This document shows, piece by piece, positions 15,701-24,976 of a DNA stretch of 41,843 nt. Below the pieces are notes generated by a model. That model made no database searches. It worked only from the letters and a program-made list of their open reading frames with translations, and was not told the DNA's origin. Position numbers and translations under genes: made by a program. Within the stretch, counting starts at the first letter, position 1. Every line of letters begins with the position of its first letter. This stretch comes from JAQVEB01 sp028698105 (GTDB lineage: Bacteria; Bacteroidota; Bacteroidia; Bacteroidales; Dysgonomonadaceae), in assembly GCA_964293155.1 (NCBI GenBank), contig CAXYYA010000034.1, positions 1-41,843 on the forward strand. The letters run 5' to 3'.

Positions 15701-18700
15701 ATGAATATATCGGAATTAAGCATAAAACGTCCGGTACTGGCTACGGTTTTCGTACTGGTCATTCTTATCTTCGGTGTGATCGGTTACACCAGCCTTCCGG
15801 TGCGCGAGTATCCCAACGTGGACAACCCCATCATCACCGTTCAGGTTTCTTATCCCGGGGCCAATGCCGAGGTGATCGAAAACCAGATCACGGAACCGCT
15901 GGAGCAAAACATCAACGGTATCCCGGGCATTCGTTCGCTCACAAGCCGCAGCAGCCAGGGTTCGTGCCGTATTACGGTGGAGTTTGAGCTAAGTGTTGAT
16001 CTGGAAACGGCGGCCAACGATGTGCGCGATAAAGTGTCGCGTGCACAACGCTATCTGCCGCGCGATGCCGACCCGCCAACGGTTTCGAAAGCCGACGCCG
16101 ATGCGGAACCCATCATGCAGATCACCGTGCAAAGTCCCACACGTACGCTGCTGGAACTGAGCGAGATTGCCGAGCTCACCGTGAAAGAGCAGTTGCAGAC
16201 CATTCAAAACGTCAGCGCGGTGGACATTTGGGGCGAAAATCGCTACGCGATGCGTCTGTGGCTCGATCCCACGAAGATGGCAGCCTACCAGATCACGCCC
16301 ATGGATGTGAAGAACGCGGTGGACAAAGAAAATGTGGAGTTGCCGTCGGGGAGTATCGAAGGCGATATGATCGAGATGTCCATCCGCACGCTGGGACTGA
16401 TGCAAACACCCGAAGAATTCAATAACCTGATCATCCGCGAAGATAACAACCGCATCGTGCGGTTTCGCGATATCGGCTACGCCGAACTCGACTCGGAGAA
16501 CCGCAAAAACCTCTTGCGGCGCAACGGCGTGCCCATGGTCAGCACGGTGATCATCCCGCAACCGGGCGCCAACCAGATCAGGATTGCCGACGAGGTGTAT
16601 AACCGCCTCGAAATGATGCGCAAAGACCTTCCCGAAGACGTGAAAGTGGATGTGGTGTACGACAATACCAAATTCGTGCGCGCCTCCATAAAAGAGGTGC
16701 AAAACACCATTATCATCTCGTTTATTCTGGTGGTTTTCATTATTTTCCTCTTCCTGCGGGACTGGCGCGTAACGCTCATCCCCACCATCGTTATTCCCGT
16801 ATCGCTTGTGGGAGCGTTTTTCGTGATGTTCGTCGCGGGATTCTCCATCAACGTGCTTTCCATGCTTGCCGTGGTGCTCTCGGTGGGGCTGGTGGTTGAC
16901 GATGCCATTGTGGTTGTGGAAAACATCTATCAAAAGGTAGAAAAAGGCATGACGCCGCGCGAGGCGGCCATCGAAGGTTCGCGGGAGATATTTTTTGCGG
17001 TAATTTCCACGACCATCACGCTGGTATCGGTGTTTTTCCCCATCGTTTTCATGGAAGGAATGACGGGCCAGCTTTTCCGCGAATTTAGCCTTGTGATTGC
17101 CGGAGCGGTATTGATCTCCTCGTTTGTGGCGCTTACGTTCACGCCAATGCTGGCCAGCAAAATGCTGAAGAAGCGGGAAAAACACAACCGGTTTTACGAA
17201 GCCACGGAGCCGGTTTTTGAAAAAATGAATTCGGGATACGAAACCCTGTTGAAAAAATTCATCCGGCGCAAAGTCATCGTTTTTCCCATTATCGGCGCCA
17301 TGCTGGTGATCATCGCGTTGCTTTGGCGTGCCATACCTTCGGAGATGGCGCCGCTGGAAGACCGTTCACAGGTGCGTGTACGAACATCGGCGCCCGAAGG
17401 CGCAACCTTTGAGTTTGTGCGGGATTACACCACGAATATTTCACATATTGCCGATTCGCTCGTGCCTGAAAGGGAGTCGAATATTACCATCGTGTTCAGT
17501 TCCTTTGGGATGGTGAATATGATCTTGCCCGACATCGGCGACCGCAAGCGCAGCCAGTCCCAGATCGCCGACGTGTTATCGGACGGCGTGCGTAACCAAA
17601 CGGCTGCGCGCACCTTTGTGCAGCAGCAATCCACCTTCGGCGGACGGCGCGGCGGAATGCCGGTGCAATATGTTCTTCAGGCCACGAATATCAACCAGTT
17701 GCAGAAATTCATTCCGCTGTTTATGGAAAAAGTGAATGCAAGTCCCGTTTTTCGCATGGCCGATGTGGATTTGAAATTCACCAAACCGGAAACGCGCATT
17801 CACATTGACCGCGATAAAGCCGCGTTGTTGAATGTGAGTACGCGCGACATTGGACAAACGCTCCAGTACGCGCTCAGCGGGCAGCGCATGGGCTATTTTT
17901 ACATGAACGGCAAGCAATATCAGATCCTCGGCGAGATAAACCGCCAGCAACGCAATACGCCGCTCGATCTGAAATCAATTTATATCAAAAATGCGGCAGG
18001 CAACATGATCCAGATGGATAACCTGGTGAAACTGGAAGAATCGGTAGCGCCGCCGCAATTGTTCCGCTACAACCGGTTCAGTTCCGCAACTGTGTCGGCG
18101 GCGCTGTCGCCGGGATACACGCTGGGCGACGGATTGAACGAAATGGACAAGATAGCCGCGCAGGTACTGGACGAATCGTTTCGCACGGCGCTGAGCGGCG
18201 AATCGAAAGAATTCAGGGACAGTTCATCGAGTTTGCTGTTCGCTTTCGGATTGGCTATCGTGCTTATATTCCTGGTTTTATCGGCTCAGTTCGAGAGCTT
18301 TAAAGACCCGTTGGTTATCATGTTCTCGGTGCCGTTGGCTGTGGCGGGTGCGCTTATCTTCATGTTCTTCACGGGCGTAACCATGAACATCTTCAGCCAG
18401 ATCGGGATTATCATGCTCATCGGGCTGGTGGCAAAGAACGGGATTCTTATCGTGGAATTTGCCAACCAGCGTCAGCAAGCCGGACTTACCAAGATGCATT
18501 CGATCATCGAAGCATCGGTGCAGCGTTTGCGCCCTATTCTGATGACGAGCTTTTCCACCATCCTCGGCCTGTTGCCGTTGGTATTTGCCAGCGGTGAGGG
18601 CGCCAACGGGCGTATCGCGATGGGTATTGCCGTTGTGGGTGGAATGTTGGTATCAACCTTGCTTACGCTGTTCGTTGTGCCGACGATGTACATTTATTTA

Positions 18701-18754
18701 TCTACCGACCGAAAGTCGAAAGAAGAAAAAAACAATCAATTGCAACATGCCTGA
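15701..18754 (+). CDS. RND-type inner membrane efflux pump (HAE1/AcrB-like)
   Basis: The 1017-aa protein starts with the typical ISELSIKRPVLATV segment, which forms transmembrane helix 1. It carries the proton-relay aspartates D400-D401 in VGLVVDDAIVVVEN and the second-half signature GLVAKNGILIVEFA. The pump takes substrates from the inner leaflet or periplasm and drives them out with the proton gradient. The ATG at 15701 is chosen because it lies 1 nt after the adaptor stop and starts the conserved N-terminus. Its end overlaps the channel gene by 8 nt. It is full length, with no frame disruption. Confidence 0.95.
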   Translation: MNISELSIKRPVLATVFVLVILIFGVIGYTSLPVREYPNVDNPIITVQVSYPGANAEVIENQITEPLEQNINGIPGIRSLTSRSSQGSCRITVEFELSVDLETAANDVRDKVSRAQRYLPRDADPPTVSKADADAEPIMQITVQSPTRTLLELSEIAELTVKEQLQTIQNVSAVDIWGENRYAMRLWLDPTKMAAYQITPMDVKNAVDKENVELPSGSIEGDMIEMSIRTLGLMQTPEEFNNLIIREDNNRIVRFRDIGYAELDSENRKNLLRRNGVPMVSTVIIPQPGANQIRIADEVYNRLEMMRKDLPEDVKVDVVYDNTKFVRASIKEVQNTIIISFILVVFIIFLFLRDWRVTLIPTIVIPVSLVGAFFVMFVAGFSINVLSMLAVVLSVGLVVDDAIVVVENIYQKVEKGMTPREAAIEGSREIFFAVISTTITLVSVFFPIVFMEGMTGQLFREFSLVIAGAVLISSFVALTFTPMLASKMLKKREKHNRFYEATEPVFEKMNSGYETLLKKFIRRKVIVFPIIGAMLVIIALLWRAIPSEMAPLEDRSQVRVRTSAPEGATFEFVRDYTTNISHIADSLVPERESNITIVFSSFGMVNMILPDIGDRKRSQSQIADVLSDGVRNQTAARTFVQQQSTFGGRRGGMPVQYVLQATNINQLQKFIPLFMEKVNASPVFRMADVDLKFTKPETRIHIDRDKAALLNVSTRDIGQTLQYALSGQRMGYFYMNGKQYQILGEINRQQRNTPLDLKSIYIKNAAGNMIQMDNLVKLEESVAPPQLFRYNRFSSATVSAALSPGYTLGDGLNEMDKIAAQVLDESFRTALSGESKEFRDSSSSLLFAFGLAIVLIFLVLSAQFESFKDPLVIMFSVPLAVAGALIFMFFTGVTMNIFSQIGIIMLIGLVAKNGILIVEFANQRQQAGLTKMHSIIEASVQRLRPILMTSFSTILGLLPLVFASGEGANGRIAMGIAVVGGMLVSTLLTLFVVPTMYIYLSTDRKSKEEKNNQLQHA

Positions 18755-20072
18755 CAAAATAATACTCCGGATTTTTCTTGTGATGCTGTTTATCCCTTCC
18801 GTCACAAAGGCGCAAACCGTGATGGATTTGCAAGAGTGCCTGCGCATTGGGCTGGAGAACAATTACGACCTGCGTATTTCGCGAAACCAGCAGCAGATAT
18901 CGGATAACAACGTAACGCTCGGAAATGCGGGTTTCCTGCCCAACGTGAGCGCCAGTTCGGCCTACAGTCTGCGGAGCAATAATTCCGACCAGTTTCCCGC
19001 CGATGGCGGCGATGCGGTTGAAACGCGCAACGCCAACACGCAAATGCTGGATGCGGGGATAGACCTCAACTGGATGATTTTCGAAGGTTTCCGTGTGCAG
19101 ACCAATTACAAGCGACTGAAAGAGTTTCAGACCATCGGCGAACTGAGTACGAAATTGTCTCTCGAAAACCTGATCGCAGATATTTCTTCGGAATATTACA
19201 ATTATGTGCAGCAACAGATCAGGTTGAGCAACCTGAAGTATGCCGTATCGCTGTCTAAAGAGCGATTACGCATTGTGGAAGCGCGTTATCAGGTGGGATC
19301 GCTTTCGCGGCTCGATTTGCAGCAGGCGCGGGTGGATTTCAATGCGGACAGTTCCTTGCTCATTCAGCAATACGAAACGCTGAACACCTCGCGTATAAAG
19401 CTTAACGAGTTGATGGGAGGGGATGTTGACCGTTATTTCGCCGCCCAGGATTCCACGATCCGTTTCAACGCCGATTTATCGAAAAACGAACTGCTGTCCA
19501 ATGCGTTGCAACAAAACACGGTGCTACAGCTCATCCGGAAAAATAAAACGCTAAGCGAACTCGATCTGAAAACGCTGCAAAGCCGCAATTTTCCGTACCT
19601 GCGCCTGAATACCGGATACGGTTTCACGCATTACGACTACACCAAAGGCGCGCTGGACCGGCAACGCAACTGGGGGCCAAGCATTGGCCTTACCCTCGGA
19701 TATACCATTTTCGACGGTTTCAACCGGAGCCGCGAACAAAAGAACGCACAAATAACCATTAACAACCGGCAACTGGAAATTGACCGGCAGAAACTTGTCC
19801 TGCAAAGCGATTTTGCCAACATGTGGATGGCCTACAACAACAACATCGAGTTAACCAACCTCGAAAAGGAAAGCCTTGCCAACGCCGAAGTGAATTACGA
19901 AATTGCCATGGAAAGGTACAAAATAGGCGATCTTTCGGGGCTTCAGTTGCGCGAAGCGCAAAACAGCCTGCTGGAAGCCGAACAACGGCTGCTCACGGCA
20001 CAATACCGCACGAAATTGTACGAGATTTCGCTGATGCAGATCAGCGGAAAAATCGGGGAATATTTGCAGTAA
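18747..20072 (+). CDS. TolC-family outer membrane efflux protein
   Basis: The 441-aa protein has a signal peptide (to about residue 23) and the two homologous halves of the TolC fold. Each half contains a long coiled-coil helix pair and the repeated RYQVGSLSRLDLQQAR / RYKIGDLSGLQLREAQ signatures. It forms the trimeric exit duct for the pump encoded upstream. Its ATG lies inside the end of the pump gene (8-nt overlap), so translation is coupled. A start at 18585 would fall inside the pump frame and is rejected. Confidence 0.93.
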   Translation: MPDKIILRIFLVMLFIPSVTKAQTVMDLQECLRIGLENNYDLRISRNQQQISDNNVTLGNAGFLPNVSASSAYSLRSNNSDQFPADGGDAVETRNANTQMLDAGIDLNWMIFEGFRVQTNYKRLKEFQTIGELSTKLSLENLIADISSEYYNYVQQQIRLSNLKYAVSLSKERLRIVEARYQVGSLSRLDLQQARVDFNADSSLLIQQYETLNTSRIKLNELMGGDVDRYFAAQDSTIRFNADLSKNELLSNALQQNTVLQLIRKNKTLSELDLKTLQSRNFPYLRLNTGYGFTHYDYTKGALDRQRNWGPSIGLTLGYTIFDGFNRSREQKNAQITINNRQLEIDRQKLVLQSDFANMWMAYNNNIELTNLEKESLANAEVNYEIAMERYKIGDLSGLQLREAQNSLLEAEQRLLTAQYRTKLYEISLMQISGKIGEYLQ

Positions 20073-20152
20073 CGTGTGGATATGTCCTAATGGTTTCATC
20101 AGTTCCTACGACTTATACAGGTTGCGTGAAAACCTCTATAGCAATATCGTTA

Positions 20153-20233
20153 TGTCATTCCGACGGCAGGAGGAATTTATAAATTTCAGACTCTTCACTC
20201 CTCCGCCAAATGGCGGATATGTTCAGAGTGACA
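20153..20233. repeat. Palindromic element with nested hairpins
   Basis: The outer arms tgtcattc (20153-20160) and gagtgaca (20226-20233) pair at 7 of 8 positions. An inner stem tccgcc/ggcgga with an aaat loop sits near 20202-20217. The left end resembles the core of the repeats at 7901 and 12792. Confidence 0.6.
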
Positions 20234-20342
20234 AAAGAAGCTGAATTTTCATTTTCCACGCCCTAAAGGGACGTGGCAATTGGTTTGGGACATTGTGCGG
20301 ATAATCATAAAATGAAAATGAACCGAAACTGCATCCGCCATC

Positions 20343-20384
20343 AAACATCAAACGTCAAACATCAAACATCGAACATCTCACATC
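20343..20384. repeat. 7-bp tandem repeat (aaacatc), 6 copies
   Basis: Six contiguous heptamers belong to the same family as the array at 9998-10088. They lie just downstream of the GH140 stop codon. Confidence 0.9.
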
Positions 20385-20389
20385 CCGCA

Positions 20390-21808
20390 TTACTTCACCT
20401 CAACCACCAGAACCCAGTCTTTTTGCTGCGGATTCGGCGGCGTGAACGATTGAATTCCGTTATTAAATTTTTCTTTTACCTTGCTGTATTTTCCGGTTAC
20501 GGGATTGAACCACGCTATTTTTTTCCGTCCCTGCTTCAGTTTATCCAGATCAATTTTCACCCTTTTCGGCTGCGGCAGGTAAACCAGAGCATACGTAGCC
20601 TTTTCGTTTCGCGTAGCGATAATCTGGTCGGTATAATCGCTTCCCTGATCCGAAGCAACAAGGCTGTTGTCTTCCACCCGGTTGAAATCGGGGTGGGAGA
20701 GCATCAGTTCTTTCAGATGGTGGATTTGGTTGGCGGCTTTTGCCGTGAGGGCTTTTTTCCACCCGATGATGGTGTCGCCAACCCAGATGGGCGGATTGCG
20801 CAGCGTATCGAGGAACTGCCAGATGTGATGATGTCCGTACGTGGCGCCCGCGCCACCGGCAAATACGCCGCGGTACATACGGGCACGCACGTCGTAATCG
20901 TCAAAGTAACCGCGCTCGGCGCGCGTCCATTTATTGTCCCACGGGTTCACCGGATGGTCTTCGTAGCACGGTTCCAGATCAATGATCGGGAGACGGGGCT
21001 GCGCTTTTAACCCTTCAGCAATGATTTCCCACGGTTTTATGGTGCGGCTTCCGTGGCCGCTCTGCAAAGCGTTCATTGAGAGCCACGATTCGTTGTTCAG
21101 GTCGTTTACGGTTGAACCGCCGCCGCTGGGATGATAGGCAATGAACACATCGTTGCCGTACACATCGCGAATGCCTTGCGCCATGGCGCGCCAAACGGGG
21201 CGGTCGTCGTACTGTTTGCCGCTTCTGTCGTAAACCGCAGGGCGGTCTCCACCGAGTATCCAGATGATATTCCATTGATCTTTATACCGTTCGGCAAGCT
21301 TTTTGGCGTAAGTGTAAGCATTATCGGGATTGAACACGATGGGGCCTTCGCCCCACAAGTGCGCCACTTTATCGCCCCATGTTGGCAGCAAGCCGATGTA
21401 CATGTTGCGTTTGGCCGCCTCGCGGATCACGAAATCCATGTTGTCCCAGTAATCATATTCTTTGGCATTCTTTGGATCGCTGCCCGGCGTAACATCCCAT
21501 TCCAGCGTCTCAAGGTTGGAGAACGGCACGTCGCCGTACATGTTGGGCACTTTCAGGCCGTTGTTTTCGGCCAGCGTTACGGCCATGATCACGTTAAAAC
21601 CTTGTTTGCGCCGTGTGTCGAGATATTTCATCGCTTCCTCGCGCGTGAGACGGTGAAAAAGTTCCCATCCGGTATCGGCCAGCCAGAAGAACGGTTTGCC
21701 GTCTTTTTTGGTGACGAGATACGTATTGGTTTTATCTACGCCGATTTGTGCTTGCAGAAACGAAGCTGTCAGAAAGAAAAGACAAAGAAAAAGCAGATTT
21801 TTTTTCAT
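20390..21808 (-). CDS. GH140-type glycoside hydrolase (DUF4038 family), putative apiosidase
   Basis: The 472-aa protein has a signal peptide (to about residue 20), a (beta/alpha)8 domain with family segments KPFFWLADTGWELFHRL and IIWILGGDRPA, and a C-terminal beta domain of the type seen after DUF4038. D188 and E279 are the likely acid/base and nucleophile. Characterised GH140 members release apiose-linked side chains of the pectin rhamnogalacturonan II. No SusC/SusD, sulfatase or other glycosidase gene lies nearby, so it is a lone enzyme rather than part of a typical polysaccharide utilisation locus. The family call is strong; the apiose specificity is inferred. Confidence 0.87.
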   Translation of the reverse strand: MKKNLLFLCLFFLTASFLQAQIGVDKTNTYLVTKKDGKPFFWLADTGWELFHRLTREEAMKYLDTRRKQGFNVIMAVTLAENNGLKVPNMYGDVPFSNLETLEWDVTPGSDPKNAKEYDYWDNMDFVIREAAKRNMYIGLLPTWGDKVAHLWGEGPIVFNPDNAYTYAKKLAERYKDQWNIIWILGGDRPAVYDRSGKQYDDRPVWRAMAQGIRDVYGNDVFIAYHPSGGGSTVNDLNNESWLSMNALQSGHGSRTIKPWEIIAEGLKAQPRLPIIDLEPCYEDHPVNPWDNKWTRAERGYFDDYDVRARMYRGVFAGGAGATYGHHHIWQFLDTLRNPPIWVGDTIIGWKKALTAKAANQIHHLKELMLSHPDFNRVEDNSLVASDQGSDYTDQIIATRNEKATYALVYLPQPKRVKIDLDKLKQGRKKIAWFNPVTGKYSKVKEKFNNGIQSFTPPNPQQKDWVLVVEVK

Positions 21809-21866
21809 GCGAATGTTATTTATTTTTTGCTGATAATTTGATTATTCGTTTTTTGTATCATCTTTT

Positions 21867-24086
21867 TTAAAAATAATACCCAAAGCTGACAAAAGAAGAC
21901 ACCGATTTGGAAAGGCCGGAATATCCCACCTCCAGCGTTAGCGGGCCGGCCACGGTATTGTAGGAATACCCGATGCCGCCTCCGAAAAAGGATTCTCCTT
22001 TCGGTGATTTGAATAATTTGTCGTCGTGCAGGGTGAAATTCAGGCTACCCTGAACAAACTGATTGGGAGTGAGGCTGAAACGAGCATTCACTCCCGTTTG
22101 CAGAACCATATTTTTCATTATTTCCATGCCACGTGACCCCGGCAAGGCGATTTGTTGCGGAACATAATGCCCATCGAAAGCGCCGCCGACGAAATTCTTG
22201 TAAATAAGCGGCACGCTGTCGTTAAATATAGCCCTTCCCGAAATTTGCGGAATTACAACCACACGTTCGGCCACCCGGATGGGTTTTAAAAAGCGGACAT
22301 TGGCTATCTGCAACGGAAGTCCTCCCGCCATTTGAAAGAAATTATCGGTGGAGAGCGTGTACCGGAACAGAAAATATTGTCCGCGCGTAGCGAAATAACT
22401 CCGGTCCAGGTTGTCGTAGCCCGCGTTGATAAAATAGTTTATGTATGGCTTGTTCTCCAGGCCGAGTTTCTGCAGGCCGGGATCGCTAAGCATCTCGGAG
22501 AAGAAATAGATGTACTCCATGTTCACGCCCAGATGCAGTTTGATGTTGTGAAAATAAAATTCCGAAAGGTTAAAATCGAGGGAATTGCGTGAAAACCCCA
22601 GATTATATGCCAGCTTTCCCCGATCATAGACACTCACTTCGTTTCGGCTGATCTTATAGAGAAGGCTGCGGCGGTAAAACATGCTCCGGTTTATGGAAAA
22701 ATCCAACTGTAAATAAGGGTTTCGACTGAGGCGCGCTGTGGCATCGAAGGTGGAATTCAGGCGTTTGTTCAGGCGAAATTTGGTATTCGCCAGAATGGCG
22801 GCCGCGTCGCGGGTATCGAAACGCAGACCGAGGTTCAGGGTTTTCAGGTCTCTTTCCACCACGTGGAAGACCAGGTTAAAGGGCGAGGTTCCGTCCAGTT
22901 GATAGTACACCGAAGCGAACAGGCCGGTACCGTAAAATTTCGATACGATATCGTCGAGTTCCTTCCGGGTATAGGCTTTTTTCATTCTTACCTGCTTCAG
23001 CAGTTTCTTTTCATCGGCTTCGTCCACACCCTGAATCCCGATCGTGTTTATCGGCAACGTATCCAGCGCGATGAACGGATTATGGATGTGAGGCGTTAAA
23101 TCCTCGTTGCCGATGCCCAACTTCTTTTTCAACGCCATCAACGCATCCCACTGGCTGCGTGCGGCGGTTTCGCCGCGGACAATGATGGAATCAATGGCCG
23201 GGCGCTGAAACTCCAGCGCGCCGTAAGGGAACAGTTCGGGGCGGATCAGCACATCGGTGTTCTTCAGGTTCTCCGTTCGTTTTGCCGTGCCTACAAATTC
23301 ACCCATTTCCTCCATCACCTCCAGCATGGAACCGCGGCTTCTTTCCAGCGATCTTTCTTCCCGGTGCGGGATGATCACGCCGATTACCACATCGGCGCCC
23401 ATTTTCTTTACCAGATCCACCGGATAATTATTGATAATACCCCCGTCAATGAGCAGCATGCTATCCAACTCTACCGGAGCGAACACTCCGGGAATAGCCA
23501 TACTGGCGCGCATGGCCTGCGGCAGAATACCACTGTAGAAATCCACTTCCTTGCCGGAACGGGAATCGGCTGACACGCATGCGAAAGGAATCGGCAAACG
23601 CCTGAAATTTATGGAATCGTGATAACCGATGGTCAGGTTTTGAAAAAGATTGTACAGATTTTGCCCTTCAATGACGCCGGCAGGAAGTTGAACCTTCGGT
23701 TTTTGTTCTTTCCATCCAAGTTTATACGGTAACGAAATAAGATAACCGGCAAGATTCTCTTTCTGTCCCCACGGCATGTTGGTGCGGTGAATGTTGTCGC
23801 TCAGCAAATACGTCCAGTCCTGCACTTTTATGACCGAATCCAACTGCGCGGCGTTGTACCCGATGGCGTACAATCCGCCTACGATGGAACCCATGCTTGT
23901 GCCGGCAATGTAGTCAATGGGAATGCCGGCTTCTTCCAGCACTTTCAGCGCGCCGATATGCGCAAAGCCTTTCGATCCTCCGCCACTGAGCACGACGCCC
24001 ACCTTTGGCCGGGGTTTATCCTGAGCCGCGCTTCCGAACGGAAACAGGCAACCCAGCAGAAAAACGATGAAAAACAACCTGCGCAT
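21867..24086 (-). CDS. Patatin-like phospholipase with POTRA and outer membrane barrel (type Vd-like)
   Basis: The 739-aa protein has four parts: a signal peptide (to ~21); a patatin domain (~28-300) with oxyanion motif GGGSKG, nucleophile S64 in GTSMG and D214 in DGG; a POTRA-like domain (~335-410); and an Omp85-type beta barrel ending in the aromatic residue F739. The layout matches PlpD/FplA proteins (type Vd), in which the barrel displays or releases a phospholipase. The ATG at 24086 is chosen because the upstream start codon would be TTG and a -7 box TATATTTG lies at 24108-24115. It is monocistronic and divergent from the HD gene. Confidence 0.92.
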   Translation of the reverse strand: MRRLFFIVFLLGCLFPFGSAAQDKPRPKVGVVLSGGGSKGFAHIGALKVLEEAGIPIDYIAGTSMGSIVGGLYAIGYNAAQLDSVIKVQDWTYLLSDNIHRTNMPWGQKENLAGYLISLPYKLGWKEQKPKVQLPAGVIEGQNLYNLFQNLTIGYHDSINFRRLPIPFACVSADSRSGKEVDFYSGILPQAMRASMAIPGVFAPVELDSMLLIDGGIINNYPVDLVKKMGADVVIGVIIPHREERSLERSRGSMLEVMEEMGEFVGTAKRTENLKNTDVLIRPELFPYGALEFQRPAIDSIIVRGETAARSQWDALMALKKKLGIGNEDLTPHIHNPFIALDTLPINTIGIQGVDEADEKKLLKQVRMKKAYTRKELDDIVSKFYGTGLFASVYYQLDGTSPFNLVFHVVERDLKTLNLGLRFDTRDAAAILANTKFRLNKRLNSTFDATARLSRNPYLQLDFSINRSMFYRRSLLYKISRNEVSVYDRGKLAYNLGFSRNSLDFNLSEFYFHNIKLHLGVNMEYIYFFSEMLSDPGLQKLGLENKPYINYFINAGYDNLDRSYFATRGQYFLFRYTLSTDNFFQMAGGLPLQIANVRFLKPIRVAERVVVIPQISGRAIFNDSVPLIYKNFVGGAFDGHYVPQQIALPGSRGMEIMKNMVLQTGVNARFSLTPNQFVQGSLNFTLHDDKLFKSPKGESFFGGGIGYSYNTVAGPLTLEVGYSGLSKSVSSFVSFGYYF

Positions 24087-24107
24087 ATCCGGTTTCAATT
24101 ACTATGA

Positions 24108-24138
24108 CAAATATAAAAGTTTTCGGTTAGCACCGCAA
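24108..24138 (-). promoter_or_regulatory. Promoter of the patatin gene
   Basis: On the minus strand, TTG (24136-24138) and TATATTTG (24108-24115) are separated by 20 nt, matching the Bacteroidota -33/-7 layout. Transcription would start near 24101, giving a leader of about 15 nt. Confidence 0.6.
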
Positions 24139-24226
24139 GCGATTGCGTGTTAATTTACCGAACAAACGTATTGTCGTTCATCCGTTTTTTGTACCTTTAA
24201 CGCTCAATTTAAATGTACAGACCGAT

Positions 24227-24841
24227 ATGCAGATTTTAGACCGCTTGCCCGAAGATAACACCGGGCGTTTGAACCCGGGCATTTCCCGCCCTGAAGCCTA
24301 CGATTTATTAACACGATATAACAGGGAACCGTTTCATATCCAACACGCCGAAACGGTGGAAGCCGTGATGCGCTATTTTGCCCGTACTCAGGGCTTTGCC
24401 CAGGAAGAAGAGTTCTGGGGGTTGGTGGGGTTGTTGCACGATCTTGACTTTGAACAGTTTCCCGATGAACACTGCATAAAAGTGCGCGAAATCCTGCACG
24501 AGAAAAATGTGAACCCCGAGATCATTCGTGCGGTGGTTTCTCATGCCTACGGCTTCACACAAACCGATGTTCAGCCGGAACATCCCATGGAAAAAATACT
24601 TTACGCTGCCGACGAGTTAACCGGATTGATCGGTGCGGCCATTCTGATGCGTCCGAGCAAAAGCACGCTCGATCTGGAAGTGAAGTCGCTGAAAAAGAAA
24701 TACAAGGACAAAAAATTTGCAGCCGGATGTTCGCGCGAGGTCATCCAAAAAGGCGCCGATATACTGGGCTGGGAACTGGATTACCTGATGGACGAAACCA
24801 TCAAGGCCATGCAGGAAATGGAGCGGGCGCAACAACCGTAG
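24227..24841 (+). CDS. HD-domain metal-dependent phosphohydrolase-like protein
   Basis: The 204-aa protein carries an HD-domain pattern: H40 in HIQHAE, the H71-D72 pair in LLHDLDFE, then H91 and H106. HD proteins hydrolyse phosphate esters of nucleotides or second messengers using divalent metal; the substrate here is unknown. The ATG at 24227 is preferred over 24143 because a -7-like sequence TACCTTTA (24192-24199) lies in between, and the extra N-terminal residues look non-conserved. The gene precedes pncB by 135 nt, with a palindrome between them. Confidence 0.82.
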   Translation: MQILDRLPEDNTGRLNPGISRPEAYDLLTRYNREPFHIQHAETVEAVMRYFARTQGFAQEEEFWGLVGLLHDLDFEQFPDEHCIKVREILHEKNVNPEIIRAVVSHAYGFTQTDVQPEHPMEKILYAADELTGLIGAAILMRPSKSTLDLEVKSLKKKYKDKKFAAGCSREVIQKGADILGWELDYLMDETIKAMQEMERAQQP

Positions 24842-24877
24842 AAGTTCGTTGTATGCGCCTGAATTTATTATCTTTTT

Positions 24878-24905
24878 GTAGAGACGCGGCATGCCACGTC
24901 TCTAC
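24878..24905. repeat. 28-bp dispersed palindrome, copy 2
   Basis: The sequence differs from its own reverse complement at only two central positions, which would form G-T pairs in RNA. It shares 25 of 28 bases with 12923-12950. It lies between the HD gene and pncB. Confidence 0.85.
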
Positions 24906-24976
24906 GGCGTTTTATGAACGAAATCGGTTTTCAAGCGTTTAACAATTATTTATTATCAATTTGAAAAGAGAACACG

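Larger units (their letters stand above)
20073..20389. other. 317-bp convergent intergenic region made of repeats
   Basis: No gene was seen. It holds the palindromic element at 20153-20233, a short hairpin at 20256-20276, a sequence resembling the fold-back element end (20284-20308) and heptamer repeats (20343-20384). There is no clear terminator with a T run. Confidence 0.75.

Noticed and set aside
15989..17185. 398-aa minus-strand frame opposite the RND pump
   Set aside because: Its His/Arg/Asn-rich composition is typical of the complement of a GC-biased gene, and it lies wholly inside the pump gene.
20273..21010. 245-aa plus-strand frame opposite the GH140 gene
   Set aside because: It is a shadow of the glycosidase on the other strand, starting in repeat DNA.
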